A stretch of DNA of 64,000 nucleotides from Catenulispora sp. GP43 (GTDB lineage Bacteria > Actinomycetota > Actinomycetes > Streptomycetales > Catenulisporaceae). Positions 20,591 through 29,238 of this stretch are shown here, piece by piece. The position numbers were made by a program, and so were the translations under genes. Each line of letters starts with the position of its first letter. Within the stretch, counting starts at the first letter, position 1. The notes below the pieces were generated by a model. That model was not told where the DNA came from and did not search any database. It worked only from the letters and a program-made list of their open reading frames with translations. Where the stretch lies: NCBI RefSeq assembly GCF_041260665.1, contig NZ_JBGCCT010000007.1, positions 186,001 to 250,000 of the forward strand, read 5' to 3'.

Positions 20591-23485
20591 GTGCGTTTCG
20601 CCATACTGGGACCGACAACGGTGGACGACGGGGCCGGGGTCACGGCGCTGCCGCCGGGCATCCCGGAGGCGGTGCTGGTGGCGTTGCTGCTGCACAGCCC
20701 GCGCGCGGTCCAGCTCGACGTCCTCATCGACGCGGTGTGGCCCGAGCGCCCGCCGATGGCGGCGGTGGACTCGTTGAGGAACCACCTGAGCAGGCTGCGG
20801 CGGTTCCTGGGGCCGGTGGCCGCCGAGCGCCTGACGACGCGGCCGTCGGGCTACCGGATCGATCTGGACGGCGCGGAGTTCGACGTCGCAGAGTTCTTGG
20901 ATCTGTCGCGGCAGGGCCGGCGGCTGGCCGAGGCCGGGCAGTGGGCCGAGTCGTCGTCGGTCCTGACCGCCGCGCAGGAGCTGTGGCGCGGCGAGCCGCT
21001 GGCCGGCCGGATGGTCGGCCTGGACCTCGCGAGCCGGCTGCACACGCTGCGCGAGGAGCGGTTGTTGGGGCAGACGGTCCGCATCGACGCGGACCTGCAC
21101 CTGGGACGGCACCGCGAACTGGTCGGGGAGCTGCTGGACCTGACGGCGACGCAACCGCTGCACGAGCCGGTGTGGCGGCAGCTGAGCCTGGCGTTGTATC
21201 GCGCGGGACGGCAGGCGGACGCGCTGGAGGCGTTCCGGCGTCTGCGGTCCCTGCTGGACGAGCAACTGGGCGTCGAGCCCTCGGCCGAGCTGCGGGAGCT
21301 GTATCAGCGGATGCTGCAACAGGATCCTGCGTTGCACTTGGACCATGCGGATACTGATTCAGGGAGCAACGAGGTGGCGGTGCCTGCCTCGCCGGCTGCC
21401 GAAAAGGCTCCCGTCACTGTCGCCGTGGCCCAGCTCCCGGCGCTCATCGGCGACTTCACCGGCCGCGACGAGCAGATCCGGCTGCTGCACGAGGCGCTCA
21501 CCGTCCGGTCGGGCCGGGCCGGCCAGGTCCCCGTCGCGGTGATCACCGGCGGCGGCGGTCTGGGCAAGACGTCGCTGGCGATCGCCGCGGCCCACACCAT
21601 GTCCGGCCTGTTCCCCGACGGAAGCCTGTTCGTGGACTTGCACGGGATGGACGCCGCGACCCGCGATCCCGCCGAGGTGCTGCGGCAGTGGCTGGTGGAT
21701 CTGGGGACCCCGTCGGAGTCGGTACCGGTGGACGCCGAGGCCCGCCAAGCGCGTTTCCGCAGTCTGACGCACGCCAAACGGCTCCTGGTCGTCGTCGACA
21801 ACGCGCGCAACGCCGCGCAGGTGCTTGCGCTGCTGCCGGCCTCGCCCGGCTGTGCCGTCCTGGTCACCAGCCGCTCCCGGCTGGCCGATCTGCCGGCCAC
21901 GGCGCGCCTGGACCTGCAGCCCTTGTCGGCCTCCGAGGCGCTGAGCATGCTGGAGGAACTGGTCGGCGCCGAGCGTCTGCGGGCCGAGCCTCAGGCGACC
22001 GGCGACATCCTGCGGGTGTGCGCCGGCCTGCCGCTGGCGCTGCGCATCGTCGGGGCCCGGCTGCAGGCTCGCCGTTCCTGGCAGGTGCACACGCTCGCGA
22101 CCCGGCTGGAGGACGAGCACCGGCGGCTGGACGAGCTGAGCATCGGCGATCTGGCGGCCCGGGCCAGTTTCGAGGTGAGCTTCCACGGTCTGCCGTCCGG
22201 CACCAGCCCGGAAACGTCACCGGCCCGGGTGTTCACCCTCCTCGGTCTGGTGGCCGGCCCGGACATCACCGGCGCCGCGGTCGCCGCGCTGGCCGGCGTT
22301 CCGCTGGACGACGTGGAGGACGCCTTGGAAGTCCTCCTGGACTCGCACCTGGTGGACAGCGTCAGTCCCGGCCGCTACTACCTGCACGACCTGTTGCGGG
22401 ACTTCGCCCGCGAACTCGCGACGCCCGCCGCGAACGAGAGCCCTGAGCACGCCTCGGACCGTCTGTCGGCACTCGGCCGGCTGCTGCACTGGTACTGCCA
22501 CACGGCCTCGGCGGCCGCCGACCAGCTGGCGCCCCGGACGGCCAAGTGGGGGCTGCTGTCCCGGATCCCGGCGGCCGAGGCGGTGCCGAGCTTCGCCGGC
22601 CGCGACGTGGCCTGGCAGTGGTTCGTGGACGAACTCGCCAACCTGCAGGCCGCCGTGGCCTCCGCCGAGGCGCACCTGCCCGGCCCGGAGGCCTGGGTGC
22701 TCGCCTCGCAGCTGGTCCTGTTCTTCACCCAGGGCAGCCGCTGGGCCGAGGCGGCGGCGACCTTCGGCGTCGCGCTGAAGTCGGCGCAGCGGGACGGGGA
22801 TCCGCTGGCGCGGGCCCGGATGCTCAGCATCCACGCGTACGCCCTGGGCCACCTCGAACGGCACGAGGAGGCGCTGGAGTCGGCCCGCCTCGGCGTCGAG
22901 GCCGCCGAGCTGATCGGCGAGCCGAAGCTGCTGATCATCGCGTACAACGCCCACGGCTGGGTGCTGCTGAAGGCCGGGGACGCGCGGGCGGCGGTGGGCG
23001 TCCAGCAGAAGATGGTCGACGTCCTGCGCACCACCGACCAGCCCGAGCGCCTGGCCGCGGGCCTGGCCGACCTGGCCGAGGCGCTGGCCGCCGACGGCGA
23101 GCACAGCGCGGCCGCCGCGTGCCTGGAGGAGGCGCTGCCGCTGGCGCGCATGGCGTCCACGCGGTTCATCGAGGCGTACGTGCTCAACGCCATGGGAGTC
23201 GCGCACGACGCCAACGGCAACGCGGCCCAGGCGGTGTCCCTGCTGACCGACGCCGCGCAGCTGCGGGCCTCGATCGACGACCGCCCCGGGCAGGCCGAGA
23301 GCCTGCTGCGGCTGAGCAGGGCCCTGGCCCACCTCGGCCGGACGGAGGACGCCGCGGCGATCTGGAACGAGGCCTCGGCGCTGGTCGACGAGATCGGGAG
23401 CATCCGGCTCATCGAGCTGCGTGCCACGCTGGAGAAGGAGGAGAAGGAGGGCGCCGGCGCGGAGGACACGGCCTACAATAGGTGA
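20591..23485 (+). CDS. SARP-type (AfsR-like) regulator with NB-ARC and TPR
   Basis: 964 residues. The N-terminal winged helix and BTAD (residues 1-240: V-R-F-A-I-L-G-P, S-L-R-N-H-L-S-R-L-R, ending L-G-V-E-P-S-A-E-L-R-E-L-Y) identify a SARP. An NB-ARC ATPase follows with Walker A G-G-G-G-L-G-K-T-S, Walker B R-L-L-V-V-V-D-N-A and V-L-V-T-S-R, then about ten TPR-like helix pairs. GTG 20591 has GGGAGG 7 nt upstream; an in-frame extension to 20498 lacks a site. Such proteins activate secondary-metabolite or development genes, but no biosynthetic cluster is visible nearby. Confidence 0.92.
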   Translation: MRFAILGPTTVDDGAGVTALPPGIPEAVLVALLLHSPRAVQLDVLIDAVWPERPPMAAVDSLRNHLSRLRRFLGPVAAERLTTRPSGYRIDLDGAEFDVAEFLDLSRQGRRLAEAGQWAESSSVLTAAQELWRGEPLAGRMVGLDLASRLHTLREERLLGQTVRIDADLHLGRHRELVGELLDLTATQPLHEPVWRQLSLALYRAGRQADALEAFRRLRSLLDEQLGVEPSAELRELYQRMLQQDPALHLDHADTDSGSNEVAVPASPAAEKAPVTVAVAQLPALIGDFTGRDEQIRLLHEALTVRSGRAGQVPVAVITGGGGLGKTSLAIAAAHTMSGLFPDGSLFVDLHGMDAATRDPAEVLRQWLVDLGTPSESVPVDAEARQARFRSLTHAKRLLVVVDNARNAAQVLALLPASPGCAVLVTSRSRLADLPATARLDLQPLSASEALSMLEELVGAERLRAEPQATGDILRVCAGLPLALRIVGARLQARRSWQVHTLATRLEDEHRRLDELSIGDLAARASFEVSFHGLPSGTSPETSPARVFTLLGLVAGPDITGAAVAALAGVPLDDVEDALEVLLDSHLVDSVSPGRYYLHDLLRDFARELATPAANESPEHASDRLSALGRLLHWYCHTASAAADQLAPRTAKWGLLSRIPAAEAVPSFAGRDVAWQWFVDELANLQAAVASAEAHLPGPEAWVLASQLVLFFTQGSRWAEAAATFGVALKSAQRDGDPLARARMLSIHAYALGHLERHEEALESARLGVEAAELIGEPKLLIIAYNAHGWVLLKAGDARAAVGVQQKMVDVLRTTDQPERLAAGLADLAEALAADGEHSAAAACLEEALPLARMASTRFIEAYVLNAMGVAHDANGNAAQAVSLLTDAAQLRASIDDRPGQAESLLRLSRALAHLGRTEDAAAIWNEASALVDEIGSIRLIELRATLEKEEKEGAGAEDTAYNR

Positions 23486-23500
23486 CACTCATCATCTATC
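23483..23500 (+). promoter_or_regulatory. Candidate TetR operator, copy 1
   Basis: TGACACTCATCATCTATC just upstream of the tetR gene at 23516. It shares TGAC and ATCTATC with a sequence in the opposite orientation before the hydrolase at 25094. Weak, comparison-based call. Confidence 0.3.
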
Positions 23501-23515
23501 CGGACGGAGGCCCCG

Positions 23516-24070
23516 ATGGGTCGCGTGTCACAGGCCCAGGCCCAGGAGAACCGTGCCAAGGTGGTGGCCGCCGCCGCCCGCCTGCTGCGCGAACGCGGCA
23601 CCGACGTCAGCGTCGCGGACATGATGAAGGCGGCCGGCCTGACCCACGGCGGCTTCTACAAGCAGTTCGAGTCCAAGGAGGCGCTGGTCGCCGAGGCCAC
23701 GGCGCTGGCCTTCGCGAACCAGGAACAACTGCGCGCCCGCACCGAGACCGCGCACGACGGCGACCACGACGAAGCCCGCCGATCCCTGACCGACTGGTAC
23801 CTGTCGACCGAGCACCGCGACACCCCCGGCGAAGGCTGCCCCACCGCGGCCCTGGCCGTCGACATGGCCCGCGGCGAGGACGACTCCGCGGCGCGCCGGG
23901 TGTACGCCGATGGCGTGCGCGACTTCGCCGCGTGGATAGCCGTCGAGGGGGAGGACGACGGCCTGGTGCGGCTCTCGACGATGGTCGGGGCGCTGCTGCT
24001 CGCGCGCTCGACCGAGGGGACCGAGTTGTCGGAGCGGTTTCTCGACGCGGCGCGCGAGGCCATCGGTTGA
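23516..24070 (+). CDS. TetR-family regulator
   Basis: 184 residues. The HTH is A-D-M-M-K-A-A-G-L-T-H-G-G-F-Y-K-Q-F-E-S-K-E-A-L, and the C-terminal domain (E-G-C-P-T-A-A-L-A-V-D) matches the LfrR/TetR_C type that often controls reductases and hydrolases. ATG is preceded by GGAGG. The gene follows the SARP gene by 30 bp, but a candidate operator lies in that gap. The nearby alpha/beta hydrolase at 25094 carries a similar motif and may be its target. Confidence 0.88.
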   Translation: MGRVSQAQAQENRAKVVAAAARLLRERGTDVSVADMMKAAGLTHGGFYKQFESKEALVAEATALAFANQEQLRARTETAHDGDHDEARRSLTDWYLSTEHRDTPGEGCPTAALAVDMARGEDDSAARRVYADGVRDFAAWIAVEGEDDGLVRLSTMVGALLLARSTEGTELSERFLDAAREAIG

Positions 24071-24101
24071 GTGTTGATCAGCTTTCGCTTCGGCGGCGCT
24101 C

Positions 24102-25010
24102 CTAGGCGTGCAGGTCCGCGTTGAGCCCGGTGAACGAGTTCGACTTCCAGGCCACGGCCTCCACGTTCCCCTTCACACTGTGCCGCCGGAACAGGATCCC
24201 CGGCTTGCCGCTGAGCTCGATCGCCTTGACGACCGCCCCGTCCGGCAGCGTCACCAGCGTGCCGCGCGTGATGTAGAGCCCTGCCTCCACCGCGCAGTCG
24301 TCGCCCAGCGAGATGCCCGTCCCGGAGTTCGCCCCCAGCAGGCAACGGCGACCGATGCGCGAGACGTTCGCTCCGCCGCCGGACAGCGTCCCCATGATCG
24401 AGGAGCCCGCGCCGATGTCGGTGTCGGCGTCCACGACGCTGCCGGCCGTGATGCGTCCTTCGACCATGCACGGCCCCAGCGTGCCGGCGTTGAAGTTGAC
24501 CAGGCCCTCGTGCATGACCACCGTGCCCTCGGCCAGGTGCGCCCCGAGTCGGACGCGGCCGGCGTCGGCGACGCGGATTCCGGGCGGGGAGACGAAATCG
24601 GTCATGCGGGGGAACTTGTCGACGGCGTGGACGGTCAACGGGGTTCCGGACAGGCGACAGGCCATCCGCACATCGGCGAGGTCGTCTGGGTGGACGGACC
24701 CGCGGTCGGTCCAGGCCACCGTGGTGAGCTGGCCGAAGATGCCGTCGACGTTCAGTCCGTGTGGCTGGACCAGCCGTGAAGACAACAGGTGCAGGCGCAG
24801 GTAGGCGTCCGCGGCGCCGTTCGGTGGCGCGTCCAAGTCGATCGTCGTCTCGACGGCCTCGAACCGGACGTGGCGGAAGTCGTCGTCGAAGGCTTTGAGA
24901 GGCGGCAGCTCGGCACCGAGCCCTTCGAGCGAGGGCTCGGGATACCAGACCTCGAGCATGGCGTCGTGCCGGGTGGAGATCGTGGCGATACCGCGTCCGT
25001 ATCCGTACAT
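24102..25010 (-). CDS. dapD: Tetrahydrodipicolinate N-succinyltransferase
   Basis: 302 residues. It makes N-succinyl-2-amino-6-oxopimelate from tetrahydrodipicolinate and succinyl-CoA in the lysine/meso-diaminopimelate pathway, in the cytosol. The N-terminal domain carries M-Y-G-Y-G-R-G and T-V-A-W-T-D-R-G; the C-terminal part is a left-handed beta-helix of hexapeptide repeats (G-R-V-R-L-G-A-H-L, M-V-E-G-R-I-T-A-G, G-A-N-S-G-T-G-I-S-L-G). Length fits actinobacterial DapD. ATG 25010 is preferred over an in-frame TTG at 25019. It is the only clear amino-acid biosynthesis gene here and divergent from a hydrolase. Confidence 0.93.
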   Translation of the reverse strand: MYGYGRGIATISTRHDAMLEVWYPEPSLEGLGAELPPLKAFDDDFRHVRFEAVETTIDLDAPPNGAADAYLRLHLLSSRLVQPHGLNVDGIFGQLTTVAWTDRGSVHPDDLADVRMACRLSGTPLTVHAVDKFPRMTDFVSPPGIRVADAGRVRLGAHLAEGTVVMHEGLVNFNAGTLGPCMVEGRITAGSVVDADTDIGAGSSIMGTLSGGGANVSRIGRRCLLGANSGTGISLGDDCAVEAGLYITRGTLVTLPDGAVVKAIELSGKPGILFRRHSVKGNVEAVAWKSNSFTGLNADLHA

Positions 25011-25064
25011 GGCCGCCAACGATAACGCGCAGAGATCGTCCGCACCGGCGTGTCCGCTTGACCA

Positions 25065-25080
25065 TGATAGATGTCAGTCA
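25065..25080 (-). promoter_or_regulatory. Candidate TetR operator, copy 2
   Basis: Minus-strand TGACTGACATCTATCA, 14 bp before the hydrolase start. It shares TGAC and ATCTATC with 23483-23500 and has ATGA...TCAT ends. Confidence 0.28.
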
Positions 25081-25093
25081 TAATCTAAATCCC

Positions 25094-25963
25094 ATGGACA
25101 CCTACTCCGGGACCCCGACCCAGGTCGTGCACGCGGTTAACGCCAATGCCAATGCCAATGCCAATGCCAATGCCATCGAATACGCCTACCGCCGCACCGG
25201 CACCGGCACGCCGCTGCTCCTCCTCCAGCACTTCCGCGGCAACCTCGACAACTGGGACCCGGCGCTGATCGACGCGCTGGCGCGGCACCGCGAGGTGATC
25301 ACGTTCGACAACACCGGCGTCGGCGCCACCACCGGCCGCACCCCGGACACCGTCGCGGCGATGGCCGACGACGCCATCGCCTTCCTCGACGCGCTGGGCC
25401 TGGAGCGTGTGGACCTGCTCGGCTTCTCCCTCGGCAGCTTCGTCGCCCAGGAGATCGCCCTGACCCGCCCGGACGCGGTCGGCCGCATCGTGCTCGCCGC
25501 CTCCGCCCCGCAAGGCGCGTCGGGCATGCACGGCTGGCACCCGGACGTCATCGCCGCGGTCGGCGGCCGCGAGCCCTCACCGGAGGGTTACGTGAGCGTC
25601 TTCTTCACCGGCACCCCGACCGGATCGGCCGCCGCCCAGGACGCGACCGCGCGCATCTTCGGCTCCCGGGCCGAGGGGCACGACGCCCCGACGACCTGGC
25701 AGACCCGCCAGGCCCAGTACGACGCCGTCACCCGCTGGGGCATCCCCGACCACGCGAAGCTCGAGCGACTCCAAGGCATCACGCACCCGGTGTTCGTCGC
25801 CAACGGCGACAGCGACCCGATGATCCTGCCGCGCTACTCGCACCTGCTCGCGGGCCTGCTGCCCGACGCCCGGATCAAGATCTACTCCGACGCGGCACAC
25901 GGCTTCCTCTTCCAGCACCACCAGGAGTTCGCCGCCGACGTCGAGGCCTTCCTGGCCGGCTGA
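25094..25963 (+). CDS. Alpha/beta hydrolase
   Basis: 289 residues with nucleophile G-F-S-L-G-S, acid N-G-D-S-D-P and A-H-G-F as catalytic triad, in the order of the classic alpha/beta hydrolase fold. Oxyanion region is Q-H-F-R-G-N-L-D-N-W. ATG 25094 fits the family start and leaves the candidate operator upstream; a TTG/ATG pair at 25058-25066 is in frame but would place the operator inside the gene. Odd feature: six Asn-Ala dipeptides encoded by a hexanucleotide repeat at residues 16-27, before the fold begins. Substrate unknown; haloperoxidase-like esterases have this pattern. Confidence 0.88.
   Translation: MDTYSGTPTQVVHAVNANANANANANAIEYAYRRTGTGTPLLLLQHFRGNLDNWDPALIDALARHREVITFDNTGVGATTGRTPDTVAAMADDAIAFLDALGLERVDLLGFSLGSFVAQEIALTRPDAVGRIVLAASAPQGASGMHGWHPDVIAAVGGREPSPEGYVSVFFTGTPTGSAAAQDATARIFGSRAEGHDAPTTWQTRQAQYDAVTRWGIPDHAKLERLQGITHPVFVANGDSDPMILPRYSHLLAGLLPDARIKIYSDAAHGFLFQHHQEFAADVEAFLAG
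25139..25174 (+). repeat. In-frame AATGCC tandem repeat
   Basis: One AACGCC unit followed by five perfect AATGCC units, six hexamers encoding (Asn-Ala)6 near the N-terminus of the hydrolase. Copy changes keep the frame. Confidence 0.95.
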
Positions 25964-26058
25964 GCTGGCCGCACCGCCCCCCGCCCCGCCACACACTCCG
26001 CCACACACTCCGCATCCTCATCAGAGAACGAAGAAACAAAGAAAGCAAGTAAGCGACC

Positions 26059-26874
26059 ATGAGCGAGATCAAAACCGCCTTCCGCACCATCGACGGACTG
26101 TCCATCCGCTACGCGCAGAGCACCGAACCCCGCGACGCCGAGGCGCTGCTCCTGGCCCCCTGGCCGGAGAACCTCTTCGCCTACGACGCGACCTGGTCCC
26201 GCCTGGCCGAGCACGCCCACCTCACCGCCGTGGACCTGCCCGGCTTCGGCCACTCCGAGCGCAGGGCGGACCTGATGTCCCCCAAGGCGATGGGCGAGTT
26301 CGTCGCCGAGATCGCCGACTCCTTCGGCTTGAGGCGGCCCCATCTGGTCGGACCGGACATCGGCACCAGCGCGGCCCTGTTCGCGGCCTCCGCCCACCCC
26401 GGCCGCTTCCGCAGCCTGGCCGTCGGCGGCGGCGGCGCGGCGGTCCCGATCGAGCTCGGCGATCCGCTGCGCGCCTGGGTCTACGCCGAGGACCTGGCCC
26501 CGTACCGGGCGATGGGCCCGAAGGACGTGGTGACCATCGCCCTGAGCACCATCGCCGGCTACGACCTGCCCGACGACGTCCGCGAGGACTACCTCGCGGC
26601 CTACGCCGGCGAACGCTTCGCCGACCAGATCCCCTACGTCCAGGCCTACCGCACCGAGCTGCCGCTGCTGGCCGACCTGCTGCCCGCGATCCAGACCCCG
26701 GTCCAGATCTTCTCCAGCACGTCCGACGCGGTGGTGCCGCCCGCCAACGGCGAGTACCTGCACCGGCACCTGCCCGACAGCCGGCTGGACGTGGTCGACA
26801 AGGGGCACTTCGTGTGGGAGGAGGACGCGGACTGGTTCGCCGGGATCCTCACCGACTGGTGGGCGAAGAACTGA
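26059..26874 (+). CDS. Alpha/beta hydrolase with Asp nucleophile
   Basis: 271 residues. The elbow reads H-L-V-G-P-D100-I-G-T, with Asp rather than Ser, as in haloalkane dehalogenases and epoxide hydrolases. The catalytic His is in K-G-H-F-V-W-E-E near the end, and V-D-L-P-G-F-G-H-S-E supplies the typical region before the elbow. It follows the first hydrolase by 95 bp in the same direction. The upstream spacer is A-rich (GAACGAAGAAACAAAGAAAG), unlike the surroundings. Halide-stabilising Trp residues cannot be assigned with confidence, so epoxide hydrolase or dehalogenase remains open. Confidence 0.85.
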   Translation: MSEIKTAFRTIDGLSIRYAQSTEPRDAEALLLAPWPENLFAYDATWSRLAEHAHLTAVDLPGFGHSERRADLMSPKAMGEFVAEIADSFGLRRPHLVGPDIGTSAALFAASAHPGRFRSLAVGGGGAAVPIELGDPLRAWVYAEDLAPYRAMGPKDVVTIALSTIAGYDLPDDVREDYLAAYAGERFADQIPYVQAYRTELPLLADLLPAIQTPVQIFSSTSDAVVPPANGEYLHRHLPDSRLDVVDKGHFVWEEDADWFAGILTDWWAKN

Positions 26875-26886
26875 GCCCCGCCCGGC

Positions 26887-28344
26887 TCAAACGGCCGCGG
26901 TCACCGCACTGTCGTCGACCCCCAGTTCGTCCCCTGGCGCCGCCGGCCGTGCCTTGGCCGCCGGGATGATCAGCGCGGCGAGCGCGGCCAGGACCGCGGC
27001 CCCGGCGAGGAGCCAGAACACGTGCGTGTACCCGGCGTCCTTCGGGATCGGGTTCGCGGCGGTGACCCCGGTGGCCAGGACGCTGGCGCCCACGCTGCTG
27101 CCGATCGCGCCGCCGATGGTGCGGATGTTGGCGTTCATCCCGTTGGCCACGCCGACCTGCGAGGCCGGCACCGACTGCACCACGATCGCGGACATGGAGG
27201 AGAACGCCAGGCCGATACCGACGCCGAGCAGGCCGGAGGCTAGGTAGACCTGCCAGCCCTGCGAATGCCCGAGGGCCAGGGCGCCGAAAGCCGGGACGCT
27301 GACCGCGCAGCCGAGCACCAGCACGACCTTGAGCCCGATGCGCTTGGCCAGCGGCGCGGCGGCGATGCCGAGCAGGAACATGCCGATCGTCATGGGCAGC
27401 AGGTAGACGCCGGACTGCGTGATGCTGGCGCTCAGGCCGTATCCGGCGATCGCCCTCGGCGTCTGCACCAGCTGCGGCAGGAAGGTCATCACCGTGTACA
27501 TGCCGACGCCGAACAGCATCGCCACGACGTTGGTGGTCCACACCGCGGGCAGCCGCATCATGCGCATGTCGATCAGCGGCGCGCTCGACTTCAGCTCGGT
27601 CCAGATCCACAGCGGCAGGCACACCGCGGCGCCGGCGAACAGCCCGATCACCTTCGACGAACCCCAGCCCCACGTCGGGCCCTCACTGGCGGCGAGCAGC
27701 AGCAGCACCAGCCACGCCGACAGCAGGACCGCCGCACCCCAGCTGATCTTCCCGGGGGTGCGCACCGGCGACTCGGGCACGAACATCCAGCACGCGACGG
27801 TGGCGACGGCCGTCAGGATCATCGGTATCCAGAACAGCCAGTGGTAGTTCAGATGGGTCACGATGGGCCCCGCGATCAGCAGCCCGAGCCCACTGCCCAC
27901 AGCCAGCGTGGCCGACCCGAGCCCGATCGCCGCGTTCACCTTCCCGGCGGGGAACTCGTCCCGGATGATGCCGAACGACAACGGCAGCAATCCGCCGCCC
28001 AGCCCCTGGATCACCCGGGCGATGATCATCAACCCGACCGAGTGCGCCAACGCCGCGAGCCCCGACCCGAGGGTCAGGGCGAGCAGCGTGATGACCAGCA
28101 TCCGCTCCTTGCCGATCTTGTCCCCGATCCGCCCCAGGATGGGAGTGGCCACCGAGGCGGACAGCAGATAGGCGGTCATCAGCCACGTGGCGGTGTCCTG
28201 CGTCGTATGCAGGGCCGTGATGAACGTCGCCAGAACCGGCGCGACCAGCGACTGCAGAACCGCGTACGCGGAGATGCCTATGAGAAGGACCGCGAAGATG
28301 ACGTTGTAATGGGGGCGCGAAGTATCCGCCGGACGTCTGGGCAT
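26887..28344 (-). CDS. MFS multidrug exporter (DHA2 type)
   Basis: 485 residues, hydrophobic throughout, fitting 14 membrane segments. N-terminal motifs Q-D-T-A-T-W-L-M-T-A-Y-L-L and G-R-I-G-D-K-I-G-K-E-R match DHA2 exporters; motif C-like G-G-L-L-P-L-S-F-G follows. ATG 28344. A site resembling one in the tetR promoter at 29195 lies 81-94 bp upstream, so the TetR at 28462 likely represses this pump. Convergent to the hydrolase with only 12 bp between stops. Confidence 0.9.
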   Translation of the reverse strand: MPRRPADTSRPHYNVIFAVLLIGISAYAVLQSLVAPVLATFITALHTTQDTATWLMTAYLLSASVATPILGRIGDKIGKERMLVITLLALTLGSGLAALAHSVGLMIIARVIQGLGGGLLPLSFGIIRDEFPAGKVNAAIGLGSATLAVGSGLGLLIAGPIVTHLNYHWLFWIPMILTAVATVACWMFVPESPVRTPGKISWGAAVLLSAWLVLLLLAASEGPTWGWGSSKVIGLFAGAAVCLPLWIWTELKSSAPLIDMRMMRLPAVWTTNVVAMLFGVGMYTVMTFLPQLVQTPRAIAGYGLSASITQSGVYLLPMTIGMFLLGIAAAPLAKRIGLKVVLVLGCAVSVPAFGALALGHSQGWQVYLASGLLGVGIGLAFSSMSAIVVQSVPASQVGVANGMNANIRTIGGAIGSSVGASVLATGVTAANPIPKDAGYTHVFWLLAGAAVLAALAALIIPAAKARPAAPGDELGVDDSAVTAAV

Positions 28345-28424
28345 GGTGCGACCGCTCCAGATCGGGAGAAGGAATCAGGCGCCGCGGCAGGGGTGCCCGG
28401 CGGCTCGATCACTGTAGCGATAAG

Positions 28425-28438
28425 TGGCGCGGTGCGAC
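28425..28438. promoter_or_regulatory. TetR box before the MFS gene
   Basis: TGGCGCGGTGCGAC. One mismatch to TGGCGCGTTGCGAC at 29195-29208. The extended GT-GC-C-G-GC-AC pattern is an imperfect palindrome. Confidence 0.55.
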
Positions 28439-28461
28439 AATTAATCGGGGAGTGGCGGCCG

Positions 28462-29166
28462 TCACTCCCCGGCGGGGCCCGCCGCGTCCACATCCGGATC
28501 CACATCCACAGCCACATCCACAGCCACATCCACAGCCTCCGCCGCCGCCAACCCGATCCGCGCCGAAGCCCGGATGGTGTCCTCCAGCGACGGCCCGTAC
28601 TCGCCCGGCGCGCGGCAGACGTAGTGCCGCAGCCCCTGGTGCATCGAGGCCAGCAGCATCGCCGCCTTCACCCGCACCCGCAGGTCGTCCGCGGGGTGCC
28701 CGAGGCGCTCGCCGAGGACCACGGCCAGGGGCGCCACCGCCTCGGAGTAGCAGCGGCTCCACACCGCGTCGAGCAGCGGCTCGGTGTGCGTCAGCCGGAG
28801 CAGGTCGATGACCAGCAGCAGCCGGGTCGGCGAGGCGTCGCTGAACCAGCGGGTGTCGTCGGCGGCCTCGGCCAGGGGGCGGTCGGCCGGCCAGTCGCGG
28901 ACGTAGGTCGTGAACCGGTCCAGGCCGAAGGACAGCAGGGGTGCCGCGCAGGCCTCCTTGCTGGGGAAGTAGCGCCACAGCGTCCGGGTCGCGATGCCCG
29001 CGGCGTCCGCGATCTGCGCGACCGAGGTGCCGTCCAGGCCCTGCTCGGTGAACAGGCGGACCGCTGCCGTGGCGATCTCCAGGCGGATCTCGTCCTTGCG
29101 CGATTCGCTCAGCGGCGGCCTTCCGCTGCGCCGCGTCGGTTCGGTCGCGGTGTGCGTGTCGGCCAT
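28462..29166 (-). CDS. TetR-family regulator of the MFS pump
   Basis: 234 residues. HTH: V-A-Q-I-A-D-A-A-G-I-A-T-R-T-L-W-R-Y-F-P-S-K-E-A. The C-terminal domain has typical TetR ligand-pocket helices. ATG 29166 has GGAGG 9 nt upstream. The gene is transcribed toward the MFS gene, and both have the same 14-bp box upstream, supporting autorepression plus pump control. The C-terminus ends in a Val-Asp-Val-Ala repeat encoded by a short tandem repeat (28495-28537), absent from the family, probably disordered. Confidence 0.88.
   Translation of the reverse strand: MADTHTATEPTRRSGRPPLSESRKDEIRLEIATAAVRLFTEQGLDGTSVAQIADAAGIATRTLWRYFPSKEACAAPLLSFGLDRFTTYVRDWPADRPLAEAADDTRWFSDASPTRLLLVIDLLRLTHTEPLLDAVWSRCYSEAVAPLAVVLGERLGHPADDLRVRVKAAMLLASMHQGLRHYVCRAPGEYGPSLEDTIRASARIGLAAAEAVDVAVDVAVDVDPDVDAAGPAGE
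28497..28537. repeat. 12-bp tandem repeat in the tetR 3' end
   Basis: About three copies of CACATCCACAGC, read on the minus strand as Val-Asp-Val-Ala. The length is a multiple of three per unit, so copy changes alter only the acidic tail. Confidence 0.85.
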
Positions 29167-29194
29167 GGCGGTGCCCTCCATGATGCGATGTTAA

Positions 29195-29208
29195 TGGCGC
29201 GTTGCGAC
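29195..29208. promoter_or_regulatory. TetR box before its own gene
   Basis: TGGCGCGTTGCGAC, 29 bp upstream of ATG 29166. Partner of the box at 28425-28438. Confidence 0.55.
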
Positions 29209-29238
29209 GAATATACGGGCAGGTGCCGGCGGCCGCCC

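Noticed and set aside
20591-23485. SARP regulator as sign of an antibiotic cluster
   Set aside because: No polyketide, peptide synthetase or other biosynthetic genes lie within 15 kb on either side.
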